From the NCBI GenBank assembly GCA_013177805.1, contig JABLXU010000001.1, positions 62,001 through 126,000 of the forward strand: a DNA stretch of 64,000 nt, given 5' to 3'. This document shows, one piece after another, positions 50,238 through 58,779 of this stretch (its first letter is position 1; the number at the start of each line of letters is the position of its first letter). Both the position numbers and the translations under genes were made by a program. The stretch is from Candidatus Omnitrophota bacterium. Lineage in GTDB: Bacteria > Hinthialibacterota > Hinthialibacteria > Hinthialibacterales > Hinthialibacteraceae. The notes beneath the pieces are model-generated. The model did no database searches, had not been told where the DNA came from, and worked only from the letters and a program-made list of their open reading frames with translations.

Positions 50238-51383
50238 ATGAACGAACTGGTCCGCCATCAACTGGATATTCTCCTGAAAGACGTCAAACGGGTGGTGATC
50301 AAAATCGGCACCCGCATCATCGACGATGAAAAAACCCGCTTTAACCGGCCGGTGATGGAATCCATCGCCGCGGAAATCGCTGGCCTGCGGCAGAAGGGCA
50401 TCGAAGTCCTGCTGGTCTCCTCGGGTGCGGTAGGCGCGGGCATCCGGGCGCTGAAGGTCAAGGGGCGTCCCACATCCATCCACCTGCGCCAAGCCTATGC
50501 CGCCGTGGGGCAAGGGCAACTAATGAACCTGTACGCGGAATTGTTCGGCCGGCATGGGATCATCCCCGCGCAGGTACTGCTCACCCGCTCGGATCTCGAC
50601 CGCCGGCAATCCTATTTGAACGCCAACGAAACCTTGCAACATCTGCTGACGATCGGGGTACTCCCTATCATCAACGAAAACGACACCGTCTCCACCGACG
50701 AGCTGAAATTCGGCGACAACGACCAGTTGGCCGCTTTAGTCGCCGGCAAGATGAATGCCGGCTTGTTGCTGTTACTGACCACCGAGGACGGCGTGTACCG
50801 GGAGTTCCAGGCCGGCGGGCAATGCCACGGGTTGATCGAGGTGATTGACAACGATATCGATGCCATTCTGGCCCACGTCAAGGACAGCCAGAATCCCTTA
50901 TCCATGGGAGGAATGCGTTCCAAACTGACCGCGGGGAAAATCGCTTCCGCCAAGGGCATCCCCGTGGTGATCGCCAACGGCCTCCGGACCGGGATCATCG
51001 GCGAACTCTTCTCCGGCAAAGCCCACGCGACCTGGATCATGCCCGCCAAAAAGCGCATGGCCGCCTGGAAATATTACCTGGCGTTTGCCAAAAGCCCGTC
51101 CGGGGCCAAAGTGGTGGTGGACGACGGCGCGGCCGTGGCCATCCGCGAAAACGGAAAAAGCCTGCTGGCTTCCGGCATTCGCGATACCATCGGCCATTTT
51201 CAAGTCAAAGACCTCGTGCAGATCACCAGCCTGAGCGGCCAGGAAATCGCGCGGGGATTGGTCAATTTTTCGTCTTCGGACCTGCGCCGGATCCAAGGCC
51301 GCTCCAGCGAGGAAATCCGCGAAATCCTCAACACCGGCAAATCGGCGGTCGTCGTGCACCGCAACAATCTGGTGTTGCTGTGA
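50238..51383 (+). CDS. proB: Glutamate 5-kinase with PUA domain
   Basis: 381 residues. The amino-acid-kinase fold is clear: VVIKIGTRIIDDEK (N-terminal phosphate loop), LVSSGAVGAGIRAL, LLTRSDLDRRQSY, IINENDTVSTDELKFGDND and GGMRSKLTAGKIAS. A C-terminal PUA domain follows (~residues 280-381, DDGAAVAIRENGKSLLASGI). It phosphorylates glutamate for proline synthesis and is feedback-inhibited by proline; regulation is not visible here. It follows obgE on the same strand after 88 bases. Confidence 0.97.
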   Translation: MNELVRHQLDILLKDVKRVVIKIGTRIIDDEKTRFNRPVMESIAAEIAGLRQKGIEVLLVSSGAVGAGIRALKVKGRPTSIHLRQAYAAVGQGQLMNLYAELFGRHGIIPAQVLLTRSDLDRRQSYLNANETLQHLLTIGVLPIINENDTVSTDELKFGDNDQLAALVAGKMNAGLLLLLTTEDGVYREFQAGGQCHGLIEVIDNDIDAILAHVKDSQNPLSMGGMRSKLTAGKIASAKGIPVVIANGLRTGIIGELFSGKAHATWIMPAKKRMAAWKYYLAFAKSPSGAKVVVDDGAAVAIRENGKSLLASGIRDTIGHFQVKDLVQITSLSGQEIARGLVNFSSSDLRRIQGRSSEEIREILNTGKSAVVVHRNNLVLL

Positions 51384-51433
51384 GTGGCGCTCGGATTCTC
51401 CGGATAGCAATCCACTCCGCTTCATGAATCCAA

Positions 51434-51466
51434 CAAAAAAACAGGGACACATTTTCTGTGCCCCTG
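51434..51466 (-). terminator. Rho-independent terminator of rpsA
   Basis: On the minus strand CAGGGGCACA...TGTGTCCCTG pairs around a five-base loop (one G-U) and is followed by eight T. The same stem read on plus is followed by only a broken T run, so it may work weakly in both directions, for rpsA and proB. Confidence 0.85.
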
Positions 51467-51491
51467 CGTTTCGTTTTATCCCGCTCCACAC

Positions 51492-54053
51492 TCACTCCGT
51501 CTTTTCGGCTTCCTCGGAGCGTTCCGCTGGTTGCGCTTCCGGGTCCACCTCGACAGAGGGCCGGTATTCAGAAGGTTCTTCGCTCAAAGATTCGAGTTTT
51601 CCGGATTCCTCTGCCTCCGGCGCGGGTGGCTCCCCGGCTGGTTCTTCCACCACAGGAGGTTCCGCAATGGCCTCCACGGGCGGAATGACTTCCCCGGAAG
51701 GCGCTTCCACCGATTCCGGTTCCGGCGCACTGCCCTCTTCCTCCAGGTACACGGGAGAAACGGCTTCCACCGGCCTTTCGGACTCAGCTGCGGGTTCCGG
51801 GGTGACTTCCACCGTTGGCATTTCTTCTGGAAGCGCGGAGGGCGACTCCACGGCGGCTTCCGCCTCCGCTTCCTCAGCCGTGCCGGCCACGGTTTCCACA
51901 GAGGATTCATCAACTGTTTCCTCAGCCGGTCCGGCCATGGATTCCACGGCGGTTTCCTCAACTGGCCCGGCCATGGATTCCCCAACGGCTTCCGGCGCGG
52001 CCGGGGGCTCAGCGGGGGCCTCCACCGGGGCTTCGGCTGGAGACGTTTCCCCTGCAACCGGCTCGGGCTGAATCCCGGCCGCAGATTCCACCTCCGGTAC
52101 GGATTCCACCTCCGGTTCCGGCGCGCCTCCAGCCCTTTCGGTCACCATTTCGGTTTCGGTTGCCGATCCACTCTCCGGCGCGGCCGGCGCGGATGTTTCG
52201 GCTTCCGGCCCCGTTTCTTGCTCCGAAGCGGCGCGTTGCTGCATGAGGGCTTGCATCTGCGCGCCGAGCAGTTCGCCCAAGGTGGCATTGCCGCCCGCGG
52301 AGGAAGAGATGTATTTCTTAACTTCCTTCTCCTCCTGTTCCTTGATGTAATCCTTGAGCGAAAGGCTGATTTTGCGGTTTTCGAGATCGAACTTGAGGAT
52401 CTTCATGGTCACGATGTCACCCACCTTGACCACATCCTCGGCCTTCTGGCCCTTCTGCTTCACGAGAGTCGAAACATGGGCCAGCCCCTCGATGCCCTGC
52501 TCCAATTCCACGAAGGCCCCAAATTCGGTCAGGCGCGTCACCTTCACCTCAACGGCCGAACCCACGGGATATTTCTCGCGGGCGGCGGCCCAGGGATCCG
52601 GCTCCATGTGTTTGAGGCCCAGGGAAATCCGCTGATGGCGGGGATCGATCTCCAGCACCTTGCAGCGGATTTTGTCTCCTTTTTTAAGAACCTGCTTGGG
52701 GTGATTGATCTTCTCGCCCCATGACAGGTCGGAGACGTGGATCATGCCGTCCACGCCCTCAGGCAGCTGAACGAACGCGCCGAAATCGGTCATGCCGGTC
52801 ACTTCCCCCTCGATGATGGTTCCCGGCGGATAATTGGCTTTCGCCAGCGTCCAGGGATCCACCGACGTCTGGCGCAGGCTGAGTGAAATGCGCTGCCGCT
52901 CCTCGTCGATACTCAGCACCTTGACCTGAACCTCATCCCCTTCCTTCATCAATTCCGAGGGATGGTGAATCCGCTTGGTCCACGACATTTCGGAGATATG
53001 AATAAGGCCTTCCACCCCGTCCTCAAGGCAGACGAAGGCACCGTACTTGGTCAAGCTGGTCACCTTCCCGGTGAGGATCATGCCGGGGGGATATTTCTCA
53101 TGGATATTCAGCCACGGATCGGGGGATTTCTGCTTCAGGCCGAGAGAAATCCGTTCGCCCTCCATAGCCAGGACCATGACATCCAGCTCCATCCCCACGT
53201 GCACCATTTCCCGCGGGTGGGCGACATGGCCCCAGGACATATCCTTGACGTGCAACAAACCGTCAATGCCTCCCAGGTCCACGAAAGCGCCGAAATCGGT
53301 CAGGTTCTTGACAATCCCCTTGACCCAGTACCCCACCTTGAGGTTGGCCAGCGTTTCGTTGCGCAGCTTCTCCCGCCGCTCTTCCAACCACTGGCGTTGC
53401 GACAGAATCAGGTCCCGCCGGTTGCGCATTTCGAGGATTTTCGCCTCGATGGTCTGCCCGATCAGGGCTTTTTGTTCCTCGGGAGAACGCGCGCCCGGAC
53501 CCATCTGGGAAAAGGGAATAAATCCCCGGACCCCGTCCACGTCCACCTGGAAGCCGCCCCGGAGAATATCTTTGATCACGCACCGCACCGGCTCGCCGTT
53601 CTTGAATGCCTTGCGGAGCATGCGTTTGGCCATGCGTTCCTTGGCGCGCTTGCGGGAAAGGATGGGCAACCCATCCCGCCCTTCCCGGCTCACCACCATC
53701 ACTTCCACGTCCATCCCGACAAAGACATTGGGATCTTTGCCGTCGTCGAGAAATTCGTGCAGGTTGATCACGCCTTCGGATTTCGAACCGATATCGACCA
53801 CGACATCATCGGACGTGACTTTCAACACCTTCCCGGTGATGATCTGCCCGTTCTCGATTTCCGACATGCTCTGGTCGATCAGAGTCTCCATATCGATGTC
53901 GTCCTGGTCGAGATCCTCCATATCGGTCTCGCGCCGGGCGGCTTTCTTCTTCGGGCCCTCGGAGTCATCCTGGGTCAACCGAACCGGCCCCTCCGTCAAG
54001 GCTGGTTCCTCTGGGGTTTGAGTTACCGCCAGCTCTCGTTCCTGGTCAATCAT
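51492..54053 (-). CDS. rpsA: 30S ribosomal protein S1 with long acidic C-terminal tail
   Basis: 853 residues against ~400-560 in most bacteria. Six S1 (OB-fold) domains in order: ITGKVLKVTSDDVVVDIG, VRCVIKDILRGGFQVDVDG, VKGIVKNLTDFGAFVDLGG, LTGKVTSLTKYGAFVCLED, IEGEVTGMTDFGAFVQLPE, and VEVKVTRLTEFGAFVELEQ. Domains 3-6 have the usual RNA-binding FGAF/YGAF and end HV/HIS. From ~residue 600 to the end is a low-complexity Glu/Ala/Pro/Val tail of about 250 residues. S1 recruits mRNA to the 30S subunit. PlsC lies 148 bases upstream, a common neighbour. The tail is discussed in the findings. Confidence 0.96.
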   Translation of the reverse strand: MIDQERELAVTQTPEEPALTEGPVRLTQDDSEGPKKKAARRETDMEDLDQDDIDMETLIDQSMSEIENGQIITGKVLKVTSDDVVVDIGSKSEGVINLHEFLDDGKDPNVFVGMDVEVMVVSREGRDGLPILSRKRAKERMAKRMLRKAFKNGEPVRCVIKDILRGGFQVDVDGVRGFIPFSQMGPGARSPEEQKALIGQTIEAKILEMRNRRDLILSQRQWLEERREKLRNETLANLKVGYWVKGIVKNLTDFGAFVDLGGIDGLLHVKDMSWGHVAHPREMVHVGMELDVMVLAMEGERISLGLKQKSPDPWLNIHEKYPPGMILTGKVTSLTKYGAFVCLEDGVEGLIHISEMSWTKRIHHPSELMKEGDEVQVKVLSIDEERQRISLSLRQTSVDPWTLAKANYPPGTIIEGEVTGMTDFGAFVQLPEGVDGMIHVSDLSWGEKINHPKQVLKKGDKIRCKVLEIDPRHQRISLGLKHMEPDPWAAAREKYPVGSAVEVKVTRLTEFGAFVELEQGIEGLAHVSTLVKQKGQKAEDVVKVGDIVTMKILKFDLENRKISLSLKDYIKEQEEKEVKKYISSSAGGNATLGELLGAQMQALMQQRAASEQETGPEAETSAPAAPESGSATETEMVTERAGGAPEPEVESVPEVESAAGIQPEPVAGETSPAEAPVEAPAEPPAAPEAVGESMAGPVEETAVESMAGPAEETVDESSVETVAGTAEEAEAEAAVESPSALPEEMPTVEVTPEPAAESERPVEAVSPVYLEEEGSAPEPESVEAPSGEVIPPVEAIAEPPVVEEPAGEPPAPEAEESGKLESLSEEPSEYRPSVEVDPEAQPAERSEEAEKTE

Positions 54054-54201
54054 CTGGCTTACGGCCTCCGGTTTTTATTAAGGGGGGATATTGGGATTCC
54101 CTTATTGATTCGCGGTCCGGACGGACACGGAATTTGCGCGCGCCCCGAACCGGATGGATTTTACAATAATTTTACCGTCCCGGAAGGTTCTCCGAAACAC
54201 A

Positions 54202-54882
54202 TCAGGGCAATTTATTGTCGCCCTCCGCCGAATGATTCATCATCGCCCGCAACGCCCGCAGGGACTTTTCGATCTCGCCGGTCAGCGCCCGCACCTGCGC
54301 CGGGGTGGCTTGGCGGCCCCCCAACGGCTCCGGCGGCAAAGGCGGCCCGACCCGCATCCGCACGCGGCACGGCCGGGGAAAGCGGGCCTGGGGGGACAGG
54401 GCTTGATGAGTCCCCTCCACATACACCGGAACCACCGGAGCGCCGGTCTTCAAAGCCAGCCACGCCAAGCCGTTCTCCAAGGGCTGCAGGTTCCCATCCA
54501 GGCTGCGCGTCCCTTCGGGGAAGATCAGCAGCGCCTTGTGGTTCTCCATCAGGCGCATCACGGTCCGGATGGCTTTCAAATCCCCTTCTCCCCGCGACAC
54601 AGGGTAGGTCCCCATCCATCGAATCCACCAACTCAGGATTGGTACGGAAAACAATTCCTCTTTCGCGAGGAACGTGATTTGCCGCGGGATGGCGAGGGCA
54701 ATCAGCGGCGGATCGAGAAAACTGCAATGATTAGCCGCCAGAAGGACAGGACCCGTCGGGGGAATATGTTCAAGACCCTGAGCCGTCAGCCGAAAGTAAC
54801 TCCTTACGAGCGGTCGCAACACGTACCAGTGAATACGGTAGTGCCATTGCATTCCAGGCCGGTGATCCATCTCTGTAACCAT
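54202..54882 (-). CDS. plsC: 1-acyl-sn-glycerol-3-phosphate acyltransferase
   Basis: About 226 residues, with ATG 54882 preferred; a TTG at 54948 would overlap the upstream permease stop and gives an odd N terminus. Catalytic motif I NHCSFLD (H-x4-D, ~residues 51-57), motif III FPEGTRS (~residue 120), and AKEELFSVPILSWWIRWMG between them. It acylates lysophosphatidic acid at the inner membrane in phospholipid synthesis. It lies in the usual plsC-rpsA order but without a cmk gene. Ribosome site is weak. Confidence 0.9.
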   Translation of the reverse strand: MVTEMDHRPGMQWHYRIHWYVLRPLVRSYFRLTAQGLEHIPPTGPVLLAANHCSFLDPPLIALAIPRQITFLAKEELFSVPILSWWIRWMGTYPVSRGEGDLKAIRTVMRLMENHKALLIFPEGTRSLDGNLQPLENGLAWLALKTGAPVVPVYVEGTHQALSPQARFPRPCRVRMRVGPPLPPEPLGGRQATPAQVRALTGEIEKSLRALRAMMNHSAEGDNKLP

Positions 54883-54916
54883 ATCATTCGATATCGTCTC
54901 TGACAAGGTATTCCAG

Positions 54917-56668
54917 TCACTTTTCGTCTTGATTTTCCAGCGTTTCAATGGTCTTCCGGATCAAAAGAAATGTCACCGCGGCGAAAAAGAGGCACTGCAC
55001 CAGCGTGAAATGATACGATACCTCGATCCGGGCGTGATTTTCGATCATCGATCGGCCCAAATATTTTATACTGCCTTCCGGAAACAAAGTCGAGATCCCG
55101 GCCAGGGGGCTGACGAACATGAATCCGTACGTGAGCAGATAAGAAGACGCGGAAAACATGGACAAATTCAGCCGGGGTATCAGAAAGGGCGCAATCAGGG
55201 TGCCCAAAATCACCACCCCCGACACCACCAAAGCCCGGTTCGTATAGCGGAAATAGGCCGAACAGAACAATCCCCACGCGGTATACATCACGAGCGAGAC
55301 GAACAACAAAAACGGGTAGGAAACCATGGCCAGAGTGTCGGCCCGGTTGGTCACCAGATCGACCTCGTAGCCCAGGTAACCGCAAATCAACTGGATCGTC
55401 ATGCCGGGCAGGTAAAGCGCCAGGGCGATGACGAAACTGTACTGCAGGCTGGTGATGAACTTGGCGCGCACAATCTGTCCCGCGCTCAACAGGGTGGTCC
55501 GCAACAGGCCCAGCGTCTCGCGCTCGTGATCGGAACTGATGCTGGTGGCGGCCAGCGGCAACGTGAAAAAGGCCGCCGAGATGAACGGCAGGGACAAAAA
55601 GAGCCACGACCCGTTGTACGAGGCCAAGGGCAGGGTCATTACGGAAATCATCAGGGCGATGTAAAACAACCGCACCAGCACCGGCAGCCGGGCAAACCAC
55701 TGCACCCGCCGTTCCAGCACCAAACCGGGATTCCCTTCCTCGGAAGTCGCGTGAAAGGTGATGGCGTAATCCCGCTCCCGGGGGATAGGCCTCATACCCT
55801 CCTTTTCTTCCGTCTTCTCACCGCGGGCGCCGAATCCCGCCCCGGCCGAAATCTGCCGCACCATCCGGGTGGTCAGTGCCACCAGCAGCACACTAAAGCC
55901 CACGGCCTGCAGCAAAAATATCCCCAGCGTCAATTCCCGGCTCCATAACGTTCCCCGGCCGGTCAGGAGCTGATCCAGAGCAAAAAAAGGGCTGAGATAT
56001 TGGAAAGAATGGTTTATCGACAGGTCGTCTTTCCAGGAAACCTGGGAAATGAAATACCACACGCTGCCGTGAAAGGGCAGCAACAACGCCCAGAACACGG
56101 TCAAGGCCACGGCGATCAAGTACACTTCATACACCCGCGGGCGCAACGTGGAACAAAACAGGCCCAGACAGGCATACAAGCCGGCGGTGGCCAAAAACAA
56201 GACATAGACGTGGAACACTTCCCCGAATCCCAATCCGCCGCCCAAAAAACAGAGAGCCAGCACCGGGATGGAGGACGTCAACAACAGGATGACAAACACC
56301 AGCGGGGAGATCAACTTGGCCAGCACCAGGTGCAGCACCGAAATGGGGGACGAAAGCAGCATGTCCAGGGTCTTTTTTTCCCGCTCTTCCACGATCGACG
56401 GTGCGATCAGGATGGGCATCAGAAAGGTGATCAGGAACAAATGCCCCCGGGCGAGGTAATAAAAGAACAGCCGCGCGCCCGCCGCGATGTCCCGGCCGGG
56501 ACGCCAAAAATCCGCAAACGCCCGCCAGTTTTGACCGGTCACCACCACCAGAACCGCCAGAAAAAAGAACAGATAGAGAAACGCCTTGCGGCTGCGCAGG
56601 AAAACCCGCATCTCCCGGATCATCAAGGGAGATAGCCACGCCGGGGATTCGTGTCTCGGTTCCGTCAT
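54917..56668 (-). CDS. ABC-2 type permease, large (paralogue of next gene)
   Basis: 583 residues from ATG 56668. Twelve or so hydrophobic segments with a middle cytoplasmic part. The SSPISVLHLVLAKLISPLVF segment follows IVEEREKKTLDMLL, the coupling-helix region typical of GldG/NosY-like ABC-2 permeases, and it is repeated in the second half as ISSDHERETLGLLRTTLLSA, so each half resembles a six-helix permease. It is similar throughout to the 56765-58666 gene, which lies 96 bases upstream, so the two are co-transcribed. The likely ATPase is encoded at 61578 on the other strand. Confidence 0.85.
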   Translation of the reverse strand: MTEPRHESPAWLSPLMIREMRVFLRSRKAFLYLFFFLAVLVVVTGQNWRAFADFWRPGRDIAAGARLFFYYLARGHLFLITFLMPILIAPSIVEEREKKTLDMLLSSPISVLHLVLAKLISPLVFVILLLTSSIPVLALCFLGGGLGFGEVFHVYVLFLATAGLYACLGLFCSTLRPRVYEVYLIAVALTVFWALLLPFHGSVWYFISQVSWKDDLSINHSFQYLSPFFALDQLLTGRGTLWSRELTLGIFLLQAVGFSVLLVALTTRMVRQISAGAGFGARGEKTEEKEGMRPIPRERDYAITFHATSEEGNPGLVLERRVQWFARLPVLVRLFYIALMISVMTLPLASYNGSWLFLSLPFISAAFFTLPLAATSISSDHERETLGLLRTTLLSAGQIVRAKFITSLQYSFVIALALYLPGMTIQLICGYLGYEVDLVTNRADTLAMVSYPFLLFVSLVMYTAWGLFCSAYFRYTNRALVVSGVVILGTLIAPFLIPRLNLSMFSASSYLLTYGFMFVSPLAGISTLFPEGSIKYLGRSMIENHARIEVSYHFTLVQCLFFAAVTFLLIRKTIETLENQDEK

Positions 56669-56764
56669 CGCCGTTCGATAAGGCACTGGATTATGGGGAA
56701 ACGCCGCACAGGCTGATGGCATTGTACATTGTTTAATGTTTAATGGAATTTCCTCCCCTCCCCC

Positions 56765-58666
56765 TCAGCCCTCATCCTGACGCATCATGGCATTGACGGT
56801 AAGGCGCGTAAACACCCCCGACAAGAAGAGCAACAATGCGCCCTGCAACAACACGAAACCGTACGCTTCCCATGGCAGTTGCCCCTTAAGAATCGGGACG
56901 AATGGATAGCCCGCCGCCTCCGGATAGGCGAATCCTGCCATCCTCAGCTGGTTGCGGGGCATCAGGGCCAGGAATCCCACCACAGGCGCGAAAAAGAAAG
57001 CGGCTTTGGTCAAGCACCGCCCGGCTGCCTGAATAAAGCTATCCAGATCCACGGGAAAAAGGAGGGGGTCCGGCATACTCACGCTCCGCGGCGGGAGCGG
57101 GGGGGGAGGAGAAATGCCCAGGGACAATCCCAAAAAAGGCAGCACCACAGTCAGCAAGACCGCCGCCCCGGTAAACATCAACGCCCGGCTGGAGCGGCGG
57201 AAACAGGCCGATCCATACAAGGCCAGCGCCGTGTAAAAACGGATCACCGCGTAGAGAAACATCGGATACAACAGCAGCACCACCGTATCATGAACCTTGA
57301 ACGGCGTGACCACCTTGGGACCGGCGGCCCAGCCATACAGCAAGCGCGTGATCATCCCCGGCAGATAGAGAGCCAACGCGCCTACCAGGCTGTAACTGAG
57401 ACAGGTCTGGAATTTCGCCCGGACCAAGCTTGGCATGGGCAGCAGGGTGGTGCGCAGGAGATCCAGGGTTCCCTGCTCGCGCTCCACGCCGATGCGGGTG
57501 GCGGTGACGGGCAGCGTGAAAAGCAGCGTGAAGAGAAACGGAAAGGCGTAAAACACCAGCGTGCTCTCGTACGCGGCGATGGGGAGAATCATAATGGAAA
57601 CGATCACGCCCGTGTACCCGGTGCGGATGAGGCCGGGCGAGCGGGCGAACCATTGCAGCCGTTCTTCCAGGAGCGAACCGGCGCGATCTTCCCCGGAGGC
57701 GAACCGGGTGGAAAAATCCCGGCTTAGGTCCCGGAAAAACAAACTCCGGCGGCGCGTTTCTTCTTTGGTCCGGGAGCGCGCCCGCCAGGAATGGACGGGA
57801 GGCAGCACGGTGGCATGGTGGATCCGTCTCAGGGCAAGAGAAATGGACAACAGGGCCAGCACCGCCAAGTAGAGAAAACACGAGAGGGCGCTTACCGGCT
57901 TGGGCCCGGGATTGATCGGGTACAAATCCCGGAAAGCCTCGAAAGGATTCAAATAATGGAAGCCGTGATTGATTTCGATCAGATCTTTGCGGTTTTCCGA
58001 GAAAAATCCGGCCCAATGGTACCGGTCTGTGCTCCAAAAAAACAAAGGACGGATCAGCTGCCAGAGCGACCCATGATACGGCAACACCACCAATAGGAAC
58101 AACGCCAGGAACGCCGCGGCCAACATCACCTGCCAGGTCTTGGCAAAAAGGGTGGAACAGTACAGCCCCACGGAACCGTACGCCAAGGTGATGAACAGAA
58201 AATAGAGATAAACCGAGGCGATTTCTTGGAGCGACAAACCGCCCCCGATCAGGCACAACGCCAGCACCGGCGTGCCCGCCAGCAGAAGCAGGAAAACGAA
58301 AACCAGCGGCGCCAGCAATTTGGCCACAACCACTTGAAACGGAGAAAGAGGTGACGACAACAGCAGTTCCAGCGTGCCGTTTTCCCGCTCGCTGACCAGA
58401 GAAGGCGCGGTCAAGAACGGTATAAAAAAAACAAGAAAATAAAGATGCCCCTGCGCCAGGGTGAAAAACATCCCGCGCATGGCCCCGGTGAGGTTCATCG
58501 CCGGGGACCAGGCTTTTAGGAACTCTCCCCAGCTCACCCCCATGATCGCCATGAGCAGCGCCAGAAAGAAAAATAAGATCCAAAACGGGCGGGCCGATCG
58601 TAAAAAACTGCGCAATTCCCGCCGCAAAAGCGGCACGGACAGGCCGCCGGGTGAGCCTCTGCGCAT
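56765..58666 (-). CDS. ABC-2 type permease, large (paralogue)
   Basis: 633 residues from ATG 58666, which has GGGGAG 7 bases upstream; a longer TTG start lacks one. Same build as the 54917 gene: ERENGTLELLLSSPLSPFQV in the first half and EREQGTLDLLRTTLLPMPSL in the second, each before a membrane block, and large hydrophobic regions. The ELRSFLRSARPFW N terminus is shared too. It is the first gene of its transcript, divergent from the accessory membrane protein at 58780. Confidence 0.85.
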   Translation of the reverse strand: MRRGSPGGLSVPLLRRELRSFLRSARPFWILFFFLALLMAIMGVSWGEFLKAWSPAMNLTGAMRGMFFTLAQGHLYFLVFFIPFLTAPSLVSERENGTLELLLSSPLSPFQVVVAKLLAPLVFVFLLLLAGTPVLALCLIGGGLSLQEIASVYLYFLFITLAYGSVGLYCSTLFAKTWQVMLAAAFLALFLLVVLPYHGSLWQLIRPLFFWSTDRYHWAGFFSENRKDLIEINHGFHYLNPFEAFRDLYPINPGPKPVSALSCFLYLAVLALLSISLALRRIHHATVLPPVHSWRARSRTKEETRRRSLFFRDLSRDFSTRFASGEDRAGSLLEERLQWFARSPGLIRTGYTGVIVSIMILPIAAYESTLVFYAFPFLFTLLFTLPVTATRIGVEREQGTLDLLRTTLLPMPSLVRAKFQTCLSYSLVGALALYLPGMITRLLYGWAAGPKVVTPFKVHDTVVLLLYPMFLYAVIRFYTALALYGSACFRRSSRALMFTGAAVLLTVVLPFLGLSLGISPPPPLPPRSVSMPDPLLFPVDLDSFIQAAGRCLTKAAFFFAPVVGFLALMPRNQLRMAGFAYPEAAGYPFVPILKGQLPWEAYGFVLLQGALLLFLSGVFTRLTVNAMMRQDEG

Positions 58667-58682
58667 CCCGCTGCTCCCCTCT

Positions 58683-58703
58683 GACAAAATGTTTCTTTTT
58701 GTC
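58683..58703. promoter_or_regulatory. Inverted repeat between divergent ABC genes
   Basis: GACAAAA (58683-58689) and TTTTGTC (58697-58703) form a perfect 7-bp inverted repeat with a 7-base centre, about 17 bases from the permease start. It could be an operator or a small hairpin; no known consensus recognised. Confidence 0.35.
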
Positions 58704-58779
58704 TATTCTTATTTTATGAAGAAGGGTATCGTAAGGGGAGAGAGTTGTCTCCGGGTTGCGCAAGAGGGGGATAAACGCC

